DNA of 64,000 nucleotides from Gammaproteobacteria bacterium RIFCSPHIGHO2_12_FULL_63_22 (lineage in GTDB: Bacteria; Pseudomonadota; Gammaproteobacteria; Xanthomonadales; Xanthomonadaceae). Position 1 is the first letter of the stretch, and each line of letters starts with the position of its first letter. The stretch is taken from the NCBI GenBank assembly GCA_001801685.1, contig MGYJ01000088.1, forward strand, positions 65,235-129,234, read 5' to 3'. The translations under genes were made by a program, and so were the position numbers. Of the stretch, positions 1 to 8,964 are shown piece by piece. The notes beneath the pieces were generated by a model that did not search any database, was not told where the DNA came from, and saw only the letters and a program-made list of their open reading frames with translations.

Positions 1-1219
1 AAATGGCCCCTTCGGCGCGCAGCGATGCGATCTGCGCTTCGTCATATCCCAATATTCCGCGCAATATCTCGTCGGCATGCTGGCCGAGCGTCGGCGGCGC
101 GGCGGGCTCGCGCACCGGCGTTTCCGACATGCGGATCGGGTTGACGATCATCGGTAGCCGGTTTCCGTCGGCGTCGGTTACGGTGCGGACGAGGTCGCGG
201 CTCACGATCTGCGGATCGCGGAAGGTCTGGTCGACGGTATAGATGGGCGCGCAGATGATATCGCCCGCGACCAGAGCTTCGTACAAGTCGCCGAGCGCCC
301 AATTCTTCAGGCTTGTCTCGATCTCGATCTCGAGCGCATCCTTGTTGGCGAAACGGATCGCGCGCGTCGCGAAGCGCGGATCGTCGAGGAGGTCGGTGCG
401 ATCGATGATCTTGCAGAAGGCTTCGAATTTCGGTTCGGCGCTCGCCTGGATGTTGATCCTGCCGTTGCGGCACGAGTAGGTTTGCGCGGGAGCCGACCCC
501 GATGCCGACGTACCCAGCGGCTGCGGTATCTCGCCGCTCATCAGATAGTCGATCGCGCGGTGCGACATGGTGGCCACCGCAACGTCGAGCAGCGACATGT
601 CGATATATTGCCCTCCGGCACCGACCATTTCGCGTGCCCGCAGCGCTGCCTGGATCGCGTTGGATGCGTAAAGGCCGGTAATCAGGTCGGAGATGATCAG
701 GCCGATCTTGGTCGGCGGCTGATCGGGCTCGCCGGTGATGCTCATCATCCCGCTCATCGCCTGGAACACGCTGTCGGTGCCGGGACGGGGCGCATAGGGG
801 CCAGTCTGGCCGAAACCCGTCACCGAGCAATAGATGATATCGGGATTGATCTCGCGGATCGCTGCATAGTCGAGCCCGTGGCGGGCGAGATCGCCGACCT
901 TGAAATTCTCGACGAAGATATCGCCGACGCGGGCGAGGTCGCGAACCAGCTGCCGGCCACCTGCTTTGGTGAGGTCGACCTCGATCGATTTCTTGTGCCG
1001 GTTAGCGCCGATGAAATAGGAGGAGATGGGAAGATCCTCTCCCTCTTCGTCCTTGATGAAGGGCGGGCCGTAATAGCGCATCTCGTCGCCGCGGTCCTTG
1101 CGTTCGAGCTTGATGACCTCGGCGCCGAGGTCAGCCAGCATCTGGGTCGCAAAGGGGGCGGCGAAGGTGCGGCCAAGATCGATCACGCGCACGCCCTGGA
1201 GGGGAAGGGGGGAAGTCAT
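1..1219 (-). CDS. CaiB/BaiF family CoA-transferase (3' end beyond window)
   Basis: Family III CoA-transferases move CoA between carboxylic acids in the cytoplasm, here probably activating a catabolic substrate. The translation begins MTSPLPLQGVRVIDLG, the usual opening of the family's Rossmann domain, and has the conserved GANRHKKSIEVDL segment near residue 71. The catalytic aspartate is visible as Asp207 in GGQYIDMSLLD. The reading frame stays open to base 1 (ending near IASLRAEGA), so only the last few residues are missing. The ATG at 1219 lies 7 bp after the stop of the upstream MFS gene, so the two genes are co-transcribed with the TonB receptor beyond. Family membership is certain; the acid substrate is unknown. 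Confidence 0.93.
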   Translation of the reverse strand, partial: MTSPLPLQGVRVIDLGRTFAAPFATQMLADLGAEVIKLERKDRGDEMRYYGPPFIKDEEGEDLPISSYFIGANRHKKSIEVDLTKAGGRQLVRDLARVGDIFVENFKVGDLARHGLDYAAIREINPDIIYCSVTGFGQTGPYAPRPGTDSVFQAMSGMMSITGEPDQPPTKIGLIISDLITGLYASNAIQAALRAREMVGAGGQYIDMSLLDVAVATMSHRAIDYLMSGEIPQPLGTSASGSAPAQTYSCRNGRINIQASAEPKFEAFCKIIDRTDLLDDPRFATRAIRFANKDALEIEIETSLKNWALGDLYEALVAGDIICAPIYTVDQTFRDPQIVSRDLVRTVTDADGNRLPMIVNPIRMSETPVREPAAPPTLGQHADEILRGILGYDEAQIASLRAEGAI

Positions 1220-1226
1220 GATTTTG

Positions 1227-2585
1227 TCAGTCTCCGGCGGCGTGCATCGCGCGCAGTTTTTTTGATACGAGGCCAAGCATGATCAGCACGAGGGGTGCGA
1301 ACACGACCGAAACGACGATCAGCGCCATGCCGAGCTGGCCGGGATCGCGCAGCATATAGTCGCTCACGAATGCGGTGAAGGGTGCGCCGATCCCGCTGCC
1401 GACGACGGTAACGATAGCGAGGAAAATCGCCGAGACCTGGCCGCGCAGATGCTGCGGGGTGTGAATTTGCAACGCCGATACGGCATAGCCGAGGAAGGGG
1501 TAGCAGAGCACATAATAGATGGCGTTGAGGATCAGGAAGATCCACGGATCGCCGCTCCAGAGCGCCACGATGTTGATCGGCACCGCGATCACCACACCCC
1601 ATATCTGATAGCGCGTGTGGGCGTCGGCGATGCCGCGGCGATAGAGCCAGTCGACGAGCATCGCGCCGCCCACCTGGCCGACGGCGGCCGCGAGGATGTG
1701 CTGGATACCCCATGCGAGGCCGACCTTGCCGACGTCCCAGCCGAATTCGCGGACCATGAAGGTCGGCGTCCAGGCGGCATAGGCGTTGGTGATCACGTTG
1801 AGCAAGCCGAACCCGAGCGGCAGGCCGACAAAGAGCATCGGATGGCGCTTGAACAACTGGCCGAGCGGGATGCCGTGCGGGCTCGATCCGCTCGCGGCGG
1901 CAAGACGGGCTGCTTCGCGGGCGGCCTTGCGATCATATTCGCGGACCATCAACACAAGCGGGGCGAGCAATATGGTGATGCCGCCGACGGCGATGAAAAC
2001 GAGTTGCCAGGGGCGTATGTTGCCAACGACGGGCAGATGGACCTCGCCCGCCCCCGCCGCGAGATGGACGATCGCGCCGCCGAGCACGACGGCGAGCCCG
2101 CCGCCGATCACGGCGCCCAGCGAATAGACTGCGATTGCGGTCGACAGCCTTTCTTTGGGAAATTGCTCTGCGATCAGCGAGTGCGCGGCAGGCGTCAGCG
2201 CCGCCTCTCCCATGCCGACTCCCATGCGGCCGAGCATCAGACCCGGAAAGCTGCGTGCCAGACCCGACCCCAAGGTAGCGAAACCCCACAGGGTGACACC
2301 CGCCAGCGTAATCCAGCGCCGCGAGAAACGGTCGACCAGCCAGCCCATCTGCAGGCCGCACAGCGCAAAGAACAGACCGAAGGCCGGTCCCATCATAAGG
2401 CTGATCTGGAAATCGGTAAGGTCCAGATCGCGTTTGAGCGGCTCGACCATCATGGTGATGATCTGCCGGTCGATGAAGGAGAAAATGTAGAGCAGCAGAA
2501 ACAGCCAGATCATCGGCCATCCGCGAAGGAAACCCCTCGCGGCTGTGCCGGGTTCGACCGCCGGGCCGCCATCAGCAATGTGCAT
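1227..2585 (-). CDS. MFS transporter, spinster-like
   Basis: Inner-membrane secondary transporter of about 452 residues with around 12 hydrophobic segments. It carries the typical MFS opening FSFIDRQIITMMVEPLKRDL and the loop motif GWLVDRFSRR after TM2. This pattern is common in sphingomonad carriers of the spinster/ACS-like group, which sit beside TonB receptors and CoA enzymes. The ATG at 2585 is chosen because GAGGAA lies 7 bp upstream and the frame upstream of it looks non-coding. Flanked by a TonB receptor upstream and a CaiB transferase downstream, it probably carries the receptor's ligand from periplasm to cytoplasm. Substrate unknown. Confidence 0.9.
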   Translation of the reverse strand: MHIADGGPAVEPGTAARGFLRGWPMIWLFLLLYIFSFIDRQIITMMVEPLKRDLDLTDFQISLMMGPAFGLFFALCGLQMGWLVDRFSRRWITLAGVTLWGFATLGSGLARSFPGLMLGRMGVGMGEAALTPAAHSLIAEQFPKERLSTAIAVYSLGAVIGGGLAVVLGGAIVHLAAGAGEVHLPVVGNIRPWQLVFIAVGGITILLAPLVLMVREYDRKAAREAARLAAASGSSPHGIPLGQLFKRHPMLFVGLPLGFGLLNVITNAYAAWTPTFMVREFGWDVGKVGLAWGIQHILAAAVGQVGGAMLVDWLYRRGIADAHTRYQIWGVVIAVPINIVALWSGDPWIFLILNAIYYVLCYPFLGYAVSALQIHTPQHLRGQVSAIFLAIVTVVGSGIGAPFTAFVSDYMLRDPGQLGMALIVVSVVFAPLVLIMLGLVSKKLRAMHAAGD

Positions 2586-2633
2586 GATCGTTCCTCGATT
2601 ACGGCACCGCCAGACGGCGCGCCGGGAAGAAGG

Positions 2634-2669
2634 CTCCGTCGGGCCGGCTTGCGCCGGACCCCGACGGAG
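2634..2669 (-). terminator. Stem-loop between TonB receptor and MFS gene
   Basis: CTCCGTCGGG and CCCGACGGAG form a perfect 10-bp stem, with a nested CCGG/CCGG stem in the loop. It lies just after the receptor stop codon and is followed on the minus strand by only a weak pyrimidine tract. It may act as a partial terminator or an mRNA-stabilising hairpin that gives the receptor more expression than the downstream transporter. Confidence 0.5.
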
Positions 2670-2680
2670 GAGGTGGAGGA

Positions 2681-4831
2681 TCAAAATTCAAAGGAAACCC
2701 GTCCGCCGAATGTCCGCGGCCGGCCATAGAGTGCGGAGTCCGCCGTTCCTCCGGCGAGGACGTAGACGGTATAGGTCTCGTCGAGCAGATTCTTGCCCCA
2801 CAGCGTGAAGGTGAGATTGGGGTTCGCGAGACGGAAGCCGATCTCGCCGTTCACCAGCGTTCTTGCACCTTCGACAATCCGGTTGTCGGCATCGCGATAG
2901 CTTTTGCCGGCATGATAGGCATTGGCGGACAGGAGCAGGCTGTTGCCATTGTCCAGTTCATACTCATAGTCGAAGCCGGAATTGACCGAGAAGAGCGGCG
3001 TGCGGATGATCTTGTTGCCCGTCGCGTCGAAGGTGATGATGCGATTTCCGCCCGTCGGCAGCGGCTCGTAACCGACCGCATTCTCGAAGTCGGTAAACTC
3101 GCCCCAGAGCTTCGAAAAGCCGAGCCGCACGTTGAGGCCGCGTGTCGGGCGGCCGAACAACTCGCCTTCGATGCCATAGATTTCCGCCGCACCCGCATTT
3201 TGCAGCGTCGACAGATTGTTGATGCGGATGTTGACCTGCATGTCGGTATAGTCGGTGTAGAAGGCGGCGAAATTGGCGTTGAGCCAGCCTCCGAGCTTGA
3301 GCTTGGTGCCCAGTTCATATTGCCAGACATTTTCCGGATTGACCGGGACGGTGCTGAAGGTCGATGCCCCGAACAGCCCGGATTTGAAGCCCTTGCCGGC
3401 CTTCGCATAGATATTGGCATCGCTGTTGATGCGATATTGCAGCGTCGCGGAGGGAGTGAAGACTTCCCAGCGATGCTCCGCCTCCAGCGTCGCGCCGCTG
3501 ATATTATTCTCGATGAAGAAGTCCTTGTGCTCGTTGGTGTAGCGCCCGGCGAGCGTCAGCGAGAGGCTGTCGGTGAAATCATAGGTTCCCTGTGCATAGA
3601 TGGCGACCGAATCGGTGCCGACGTTCGAGGTGACGTCGCTGGAGCCCGGACCGGCCGGATTGCCGTTGGTGATGACCTGCTGCCGCGTATAGCCCGCATC
3701 TTGGTTGAAATAGCTCCCGCCGACGATCCAGTTGAGCCGCCCGGTCTCGCCGGTCAGATAAAGCTCCTGCATGAAGGAACGCGCGAAATAGTCGACCGGC
3801 AGGCGCGACCGTTCGATGTTGGTGCTGTCGACGTCGGAATCGATGAACTGCTCGGCATTGTCGTAGGCGCTGATCGAGGTCAGGTCGGCGAAGCCGAGGT
3901 CGGCGCGAACGGTCAGCGACGCCGAATCCTGCCTCAGATTGAGCTGCCCGCCCATCCCGGACGTTTCGTTCGGCCGGGTCGGGAGGATCACCCCGGGGGT
4001 CTGCGCCGTGACGACATTGTTGAGATAGGGCTGCTGGCCCGTCGCCAGCGTATCGTCGCGCGTGACATGCCCATAGGCGACGATCAGGTCGAGCCAGTCG
4101 GCCGGGCGGACGAGAAGCTTGGTCCGCAGCGCCCATGTGTCGACCCAGCCCTTTTTCGGGCCGCCATTGAGGTCGGTGATATAGCCGTCGTCCTTGTTGA
4201 GGGTGAAGGCGACGTTCGCCGCGACGACATCGTCGCCGCCGTTGGCGTAAAGTTTCAGGATGCGCTCGTCGTAGCTGCCATAGCTCAGGCTGCCCCGCAG
4301 CATCTCGTCATTGTCGGGATCGAGCGTCACGATATTGATTGCGCCGCCGGTGCTGTTGCGCCCGAATAGCGCGCCCTGCGGGCCTTTGAGGACCTCGACG
4401 CGCGAGACATTGTTGAGCTCGGTGGCGATGCTGCCGAGAAAAGGTTGATAGACGCCGTCGATGTAGACGGGGACGAGCGATTCATCGCCGGCGGCGACGC
4501 CGCGCGTGCCGAGACCGCGGATCGTCGGCTGCGGCGAGAAGGACGATTGGGTGAAGTTCAGGCTGGGGGTGATCTGGGTCAGGTCGTTGGTCGACGAAAT
4601 GCCCGCGCTTTCGAGCGCCTGTCCCGAAAAGGCCGAAATCGCGATCGGCACGTCCTGCAGCCGTTCTTCGCGCCGCTGTGCCGTGACGACGATGTCGCCG
4701 GCATCCGGCGCCTCTCCGGCGGCGCTTTCGGTTTCGTCGGCCGGCGCGGTTGACTGCGCATGGGCGGCGCTGGCGCCGAACAGGCTGGCAAACACGAGCG
4801 CGCGAATGGATGTGGCGGCGATGGTCAACAT
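2681..4831 (-). CDS. TonB-dependent outer-membrane receptor
   Basis: A 716-residue TonB-dependent receptor that imports a ligand across the outer membrane using ExbBD-TonB energy. The signal peptide ends around AHAQS. It is followed by the sphingomonad-type plug start DIVVTAQRREERLQDVP and the plug motif VEVLKGPQGALFGRNSTGGAIN near residue 150. The barrel ends in the aromatic GGRVSFEF, as expected for BAM recognition. GGGAGAG lies just upstream of the ATG at 4831. It heads an operon with the MFS transporter and CaiB CoA-transferase and is transcribed divergently from a LysR regulator, which probably controls it. This receptor type usually handles organic compounds in sphingomonads, but the ligand cannot be read from sequence. 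Confidence 0.95.
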   Translation of the reverse strand: MLTIAATSIRALVFASLFGASAAHAQSTAPADETESAAGEAPDAGDIVVTAQRREERLQDVPIAISAFSGQALESAGISSTNDLTQITPSLNFTQSSFSPQPTIRGLGTRGVAAGDESLVPVYIDGVYQPFLGSIATELNNVSRVEVLKGPQGALFGRNSTGGAINIVTLDPDNDEMLRGSLSYGSYDERILKLYANGGDDVVAANVAFTLNKDDGYITDLNGGPKKGWVDTWALRTKLLVRPADWLDLIVAYGHVTRDDTLATGQQPYLNNVVTAQTPGVILPTRPNETSGMGGQLNLRQDSASLTVRADLGFADLTSISAYDNAEQFIDSDVDSTNIERSRLPVDYFARSFMQELYLTGETGRLNWIVGGSYFNQDAGYTRQQVITNGNPAGPGSSDVTSNVGTDSVAIYAQGTYDFTDSLSLTLAGRYTNEHKDFFIENNISGATLEAEHRWEVFTPSATLQYRINSDANIYAKAGKGFKSGLFGASTFSTVPVNPENVWQYELGTKLKLGGWLNANFAAFYTDYTDMQVNIRINNLSTLQNAGAAEIYGIEGELFGRPTRGLNVRLGFSKLWGEFTDFENAVGYEPLPTGGNRIITFDATGNKIIRTPLFSVNSGFDYEYELDNGNSLLLSANAYHAGKSYRDADNRIVEGARTLVNGEIGFRLANPNLTFTLWGKNLLDETYTVYVLAGGTADSALYGRPRTFGGRVSFEF

Positions 4832-4926
4832 GGCTCTCCCTGCTTGGATCCGTTCGTTTGCGACGGATCTGACGCTCGCCTAGCTGCCATCGGCCGGAGG
4901 ATTGATCATCAGCGATATTCGGGGTT

Positions 4927-4949
4927 ATCTATCACGAAACGAGATAGAT
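4927..4949. promoter_or_regulatory. Probable LysR-type operator (ATCTATC-N9-GATAGAT)
   Basis: A perfect 7-bp inverted repeat with a 9-bp spacer, matching the classical LysR recognition pattern ATC-N9-GAT, which is a form of T-N11-A. It ends 9 bp before the lysR start and about 95 bp upstream of the divergent TonB receptor. This placement suits autorepression of the regulator plus activation of the receptor operon. It also supports the ATG at 4959 as the true lysR start, because an upstream start would bury the site inside the gene. Confidence 0.7.
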
Positions 4950-4958
4950 GGGACTGAC

Positions 4959-5855
4959 ATGCTTGATCTTCGACAGGTGCTGAGCTTCGTGACGATCGCC
5001 GAGAAGCGTTCGTTTACCCAGGCGGCGGAAACCCTCGAAATCGCGCAGTCGGCCGTCTCGCAGCACATCCGGCGGCTGGAGGATCAGCTACAGCTCACCT
5101 TGCTGACCCGAAATTCGCGCTCGGTCGCCCTCTCGGCAGACGGGCAGGCTATGCTGCCGCATGCGCAGGCCCTGCTCGACTCCGAGCAGAATATCCTCGC
5201 CGCGGCCCGGGCTCTCCGCGCGGCCACCAATTCGATCCTGCGGATCGGCGCCTATTCGTTCGCCGCCGACCAGCGCATGGATGCGATCGATGCGTTCCAG
5301 AATCGATATCCCGAACTGCGACTGGAAATCGTCTACGGCACGCGCGCCGAATTGATGGCGAAGCTGCGCGACGGCACGCTCGATATTTTTTTCTCGCTGT
5401 CGGCGCCATCGGTGACCGAACCCGATCTTGCCGAAACCCACGTCGCCCGCCGCTATTGTCACATTGCCGTGCCGCCAACACACCGGCTGGCGGGGAGCGA
5501 AGGCATTTCGATCGACGATCTCGCCGACGAGCAGGTGGCCATTTCTCCGGGAAACCAGGATTCGCCGGTCGTCTCGCTCGTCTATGCCGGACTCATTGCG
5601 CATGGCGCGCAGCTGATTGCCGCGCCGGAAGCCGATCGCCGCGCCATCGCGCGCTTCGCGCGCTCGCGCGGTCTACCGCATTTGCTATGGACGACGCGGA
5701 TATTGCCGCGACACGAGGAAGAAGGGGAGGAGATTTATCCCTTGCTCGGCGATGCCCCGCGCATCGATACGGTGATCTACAGCCGGCCCGGCGATCGTCG
5801 TCGCTGGGTCAGGCTGATCCTCGCCGCTTTCGCCGATCGCGACAAGCCGCGTTAG
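4959..5855 (+). CDS. LysR-family transcriptional regulator
   Basis: A 298-residue LysR-type regulator. It has an N-terminal winged helix-turn-helix (MLDLRQVLSFVTIAEKRSFT, then QSAVSQHIRRLE, residues 1-60) and a periplasmic-binding-like effector domain after about residue 90. The start at 4959 gives the canonical LysR N-terminus; an in-frame ATG at 4902 would add an unrelated leader and engulf the ATC-N9-GAT operator. It is divergent from the TonB-MFS-CaiB operon and convergent with the alcohol dehydrogenase gene 10 bp away. It is inferred to regulate the receptor operon in response to a pathway metabolite. Confidence 0.92.
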   Translation: MLDLRQVLSFVTIAEKRSFTQAAETLEIAQSAVSQHIRRLEDQLQLTLLTRNSRSVALSADGQAMLPHAQALLDSEQNILAAARALRAATNSILRIGAYSFAADQRMDAIDAFQNRYPELRLEIVYGTRAELMAKLRDGTLDIFFSLSAPSVTEPDLAETHVARRYCHIAVPPTHRLAGSEGISIDDLADEQVAISPGNQDSPVVSLVYAGLIAHGAQLIAAPEADRRAIARFARSRGLPHLLWTTRILPRHEEEGEEIYPLLGDAPRIDTVIYSRPGDRRRWVRLILAAFADRDKPR

Positions 5856-5865
5856 CTGGCAGGGG

Positions 5866-6906
5866 TCAAAGTGTCGCCATGTCGATCACGAAGCGATATT
5901 TGACGTCCGCCTTTTCCAGCCTTTCAAAGGCCGTGTTGATGTCGTCCATGCGGATCATTTCGCATTCGGGCAGAATATTCTTCTCGGCGCAGAAATCGAG
6001 CATCTCCTGCGTTTCGGCGATCCCGCCGATCGCCGAACCGGAAAGCGTCTTGCGCCCGCCGAGCAGCAGGCCGGTGTGCAGCTGAACCATGTCGATCGCG
6101 CCGACGATGACATGCGCGCCGTCGGGCTTGAGTAGCAGCAGATAGGGCTGCACCTCGTGCGCGACCGGGATGGTGTCGAGGATGAAGTCGAAGCTTCGCG
6201 CCGCTGCCTTCATTTGATCCGTGTCGGACGAAATCAGGACGTGATGCGCGCCCAGCTTCTGCGCATCGGCCGCCTTGGCGGGCGATGTGGTGATCATCGT
6301 CACCTCGGCGCCCAGACCGGCAGCGAACTTGACCCCCATATGGCCAAGGCCGCCAAGGCCGACGACCCCGACCTTCATGCCCGGCCCGACCTTCCAGTGG
6401 CGCAGCGGCGAATAGGTTGTGATGCCGGCGCAGAGCAGCGGCGCTGCCTTCGCCATGTCGAGCGCTTCGGGCAGGCGAAGCACAAATTCCTCGCGCACGA
6501 CGATGGCCGATGAATAGCCGCCATGGGTTGGCGACCCGTCTTGCCGATCCTTGCTGTTGTAGGTGCCGGTCGCGCGATAATAGCAATATTGTTCCTGATC
6601 GGCGGCGCACGCATCGCAGGTGAGGCAGCTGTCGACGAGACAACCCACCGCAACCCTGTCGCCGACCACAAACTTCGTAACCGCCGAGCCGATGGCGCGC
6701 ACGACACCGACGATCTCGTGCCCCGGAACGAGCGGGTAGGCGGTATTGTGCCAGTCGTTGTGCGCCTGATGCATGTCCGAATGACACACGCCGCAATATC
6801 GGATCTCGATATCGACATCCCCGGGACGCAGCGCGCGCCGTTCGATGGCGATCGGCGCGACGGTGTCGGTCGCCGATCTCACCCCCCATGCGGCGATTTT
6901 CGTCAT
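5866..6906 (-). CDS. Zinc-dependent NAD(P) alcohol dehydrogenase, YahK/cinnamyl type
   Basis: Medium-chain zinc alcohol dehydrogenase/aldehyde reductase of 346 residues. Catalytic zinc ligands are visible in CGVCHSD (Cys38) and PGHE. The structural zinc set is CLTCDACAADQEQYC, and the Rossmann glycine motif is GLGGLGHMG. The sequence pattern resembles the NADPH-preferring aldehyde reductases of the YahK/cinnamyl alcohol dehydrogenase subgroup. It is the last gene of the 11411-5866 operon and its ATG overlaps the stop of the short acyl-CoA dehydrogenase gene (ATGA). It probably interconverts an alcohol and aldehyde in the same pathway. Confidence 0.92.
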   Translation of the reverse strand: MTKIAAWGVRSATDTVAPIAIERRALRPGDVDIEIRYCGVCHSDMHQAHNDWHNTAYPLVPGHEIVGVVRAIGSAVTKFVVGDRVAVGCLVDSCLTCDACAADQEQYCYYRATGTYNSKDRQDGSPTHGGYSSAIVVREEFVLRLPEALDMAKAAPLLCAGITTYSPLRHWKVGPGMKVGVVGLGGLGHMGVKFAAGLGAEVTMITTSPAKAADAQKLGAHHVLISSDTDQMKAAARSFDFILDTIPVAHEVQPYLLLLKPDGAHVIVGAIDMVQLHTGLLLGGRKTLSGSAIGGIAETQEMLDFCAEKNILPECEMIRMDDINTAFERLEKADVKYRFVIDMATL

Positions 6907-7808
6907 GCGGCGTCCTCCAGCAAAAGCGCCGCGTCGGCGGGTGCGATGAATTGCAGCAGATGCGCGCGCTTCAGGCAGAGGTGCGGAGCCGCTTCGTCGG
7001 TCATGCCGATGCCGCCGTGGACCTGAATATTCGCGCGGCCATTGTCGATCGCCGCCTGATCGGCAAGGCGCTTCGCGGCGGCAACATGGAACGCCGCTTC
7101 GCCATCTTTCGCATCAAGCGCGCAGGCGGCATAATAGAGCTGCGACCGGGCGACCGCGGCCCGCACCGCCATATCCGAACAGATATGCTTCAATGCCTGG
7201 AACCAGCCGATCGGACGGTCGAACTGCTCGCGCAGCCTGGCATAATCCGCCGCCATGTCGCGCGCGGCATCGGCGCAGCCGACGGCATAGGCGGCCGACA
7301 GCAATTGCAGATGGAGCGGCGAGGTGGGGGCGTTCGACACGGCCACCGGGCTTGTGGAAGGCTGCCGCCCTTGGAGCGTCGACAGATCGATGGTCGGACG
7401 ATGCGGCTGGTCGTCCGGGGCGGCGTATAGGGCGACGGATTGCGCACTCCACATCACCGCCGTGCCGGCCTCGACCGGATCGAGGATGCGCATCGCATCC
7501 GAGCCCGTGACCGGGAGCGCGAGACCTGCCTTGCCTTCGAAGCTTCCGGCGAACCAGCGGTTCGCCGCCGCGGTCGAAATGAGCCCCATCGGGGCGAGAA
7601 AGCGACCGAGTTCGGCGAACACAAGCGCCTCGGTCGCATGGTCGAGGTCCATGCCGGGCGCCGTCATGGCGCTCCAGCCCATCGCCTCGAGGTCCTGCCA
7701 AAGTCCAGCCCGCCGCGATCGCGCCGCTTCGAGCGGCATGTTATCGCGGCACCAGTCGGCGGTCGCCGTCTGCAGGGCGAGTTGCTCGTCGTTCGGGGTC
7801 AAATCCAT
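6903..7808 (-). CDS. Short acyl-CoA dehydrogenase-like subunit
   Basis: Acyl-CoA dehydrogenase-fold protein of 301 residues, clearly shorter than the usual 370-390. It begins MDLTPNDEQLALQTATADWC and retains the C-terminal signature IQVHGGIGMTDEAAPHLCLKRA. The central beta-domain is reduced. No equivalent of the catalytic glutamate was found in the usual YEGT or helix-G positions. The ATG at 7808 has GAGGTGAG just upstream and lies 4 bp after the stop of a full-length acyl-CoA dehydrogenase gene. A full-length/short pair of this kind recalls the alpha2beta2 acyl-CoA dehydrogenases of steroid side-chain degradation (ChsE1-ChsE2 type). A heteromeric partner role is inferred. Confidence 0.88.
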   Translation of the reverse strand: MDLTPNDEQLALQTATADWCRDNMPLEAARSRRAGLWQDLEAMGWSAMTAPGMDLDHATEALVFAELGRFLAPMGLISTAAANRWFAGSFEGKAGLALPVTGSDAMRILDPVEAGTAVMWSAQSVALYAAPDDQPHRPTIDLSTLQGRQPSTSPVAVSNAPTSPLHLQLLSAAYAVGCADAARDMAADYARLREQFDRPIGWFQALKHICSDMAVRAAVARSQLYYAACALDAKDGEAAFHVAAAKRLADQAAIDNGRANIQVHGGIGMTDEAAPHLCLKRAHLLQFIAPADAALLLEDAA

Positions 7809-7812
7809 GCTC

Positions 7813-8964
7813 TCACCTCGATTTTGGCAGGCCGAGCAGCCGCTCGCCGATGATGTCGCGCTGGATCTGCGCCGTGCCGCCGGCAATCGTCGCCGCAAAT
7901 CCGCGAAGATAGTCGCCGACCGCATTGTCGTCGCCGTAGGCGAAGTCGATCGCCGCGTCGCCCATCAAAAGGACCGCCATCCGTTCCAGCCGCTGGCCAA
8001 GCTCCGAAGTGAACAGCCGGATCACCGATGCTTCGGGACCGGGCTGGCCTGTGCGGACGACTTCGGAAATATTCCGGTAGGTCATCGCACGCAGCGCCGC
8101 GACTTCGGCCCGCATCTGCGCAAGGCTGTCGGCGATGCGATCGTCTCCGATCATGCCGCTGCCCCGTGCGGTCGCGATCAATTCGGCGATTTCCTGGCTC
8201 TGCTTCACCTGATCGGCAATGAAGCCGGTACCGCGCTCGAAACTGAGCGTCGACATCGCGACCTTCCAGCCATTGCCCAGCCCGCCGACGACATTGGCAA
8301 GCGGAATGCGCACATCGTCGTAGAATACCTCGGCGAACTCGACCTGCCCCGACATCTTCTGGATCGGGCGGATCGTGATCCCGGGCGCATGCATGTCGCA
8401 GATCGCCCAGCTCAATCCCTTGTGCCGCTGTGACCCGTCCTCGGTGCGCAGAACCAGTTCCTGCCAGTCGGCGACATGCGCGAAGCTCGTCCAGATCTTC
8501 GATCCGTTGACGACGAGCTCGTCGCCTTCGATCCGGCCCCGCGTCTTGATGCCGGCAAGATCCGACCCCGCGCCGGGCTCCGAAAAGCCCTGGCACCATA
8601 TCGCCTCGCCCTTGAGGATGCGCGGCAGATGATAGGCCTTCTGTTCTTCGCTGGCATTGATGATCAGCGTCGGCCCGCCATGGTTCACGCCGACGAAATT
8701 GGAACCGATCCACGGCGCATGCGCCTTGGCATATTCCTCGAGCCAGATGACCTGCTCGACGATCGAAAGGCCGCGCCCGCCATAATCCTCGGGCCAGTTG
8801 ATCCCGGCCCAACCGGCGTCGAACAGCCGCCGTTGCCACGCCTTGTCGAAATCGAGCGCCTCGTCCGCATTGAGCGGACGCTTCTCGGCCGGGACATTGG
8901 CATGCAGCCACGCGCGGCATTCTTCGCGAAAGCGGGTCTCTTCGGGTGAAAATCCGATGTCCAT
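7813..8964 (-). CDS. Acyl-CoA dehydrogenase, full length
   Basis: FAD-dependent acyl-CoA dehydrogenase of 383 residues, catalysing alpha,beta-desaturation of an acyl-CoA. Visible family motifs are CQGFSEPGAGSDLAGIKT (flavin and substrate region, about residues 124-141), GSKIWTSFAH, and the C-terminal GGTAQIQRDIIGERLLGLP. The usual medium-chain glutamate in YEGT is replaced by Gly in AGGT. Glu243 in STLSFERG occupies the alternative helix-G position used by isovaleryl/long-chain enzymes and is the likely catalytic base. The start overlaps the preceding crotonase stop by one base. It probably forms a complex with the adjacent short homologue. Confidence 0.93.
   Translation of the reverse strand: MDIGFSPEETRFREECRAWLHANVPAEKRPLNADEALDFDKAWQRRLFDAGWAGINWPEDYGGRGLSIVEQVIWLEEYAKAHAPWIGSNFVGVNHGGPTLIINASEEQKAYHLPRILKGEAIWCQGFSEPGAGSDLAGIKTRGRIEGDELVVNGSKIWTSFAHVADWQELVLRTEDGSQRHKGLSWAICDMHAPGITIRPIQKMSGQVEFAEVFYDDVRIPLANVVGGLGNGWKVAMSTLSFERGTGFIADQVKQSQEIAELIATARGSGMIGDDRIADSLAQMRAEVAALRAMTYRNISEVVRTGQPGPEASVIRLFTSELGQRLERMAVLLMGDAAIDFAYGDDNAVGDYLRGFAATIAGGTAQIQRDIIGERLLGLPKSR

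Noticed and set aside
2912..4369. Plus-strand open frame of 485 codons opposite the first TonB receptor
   Set aside because: Shadow of the receptor reading frame; composition unlike a real protein.
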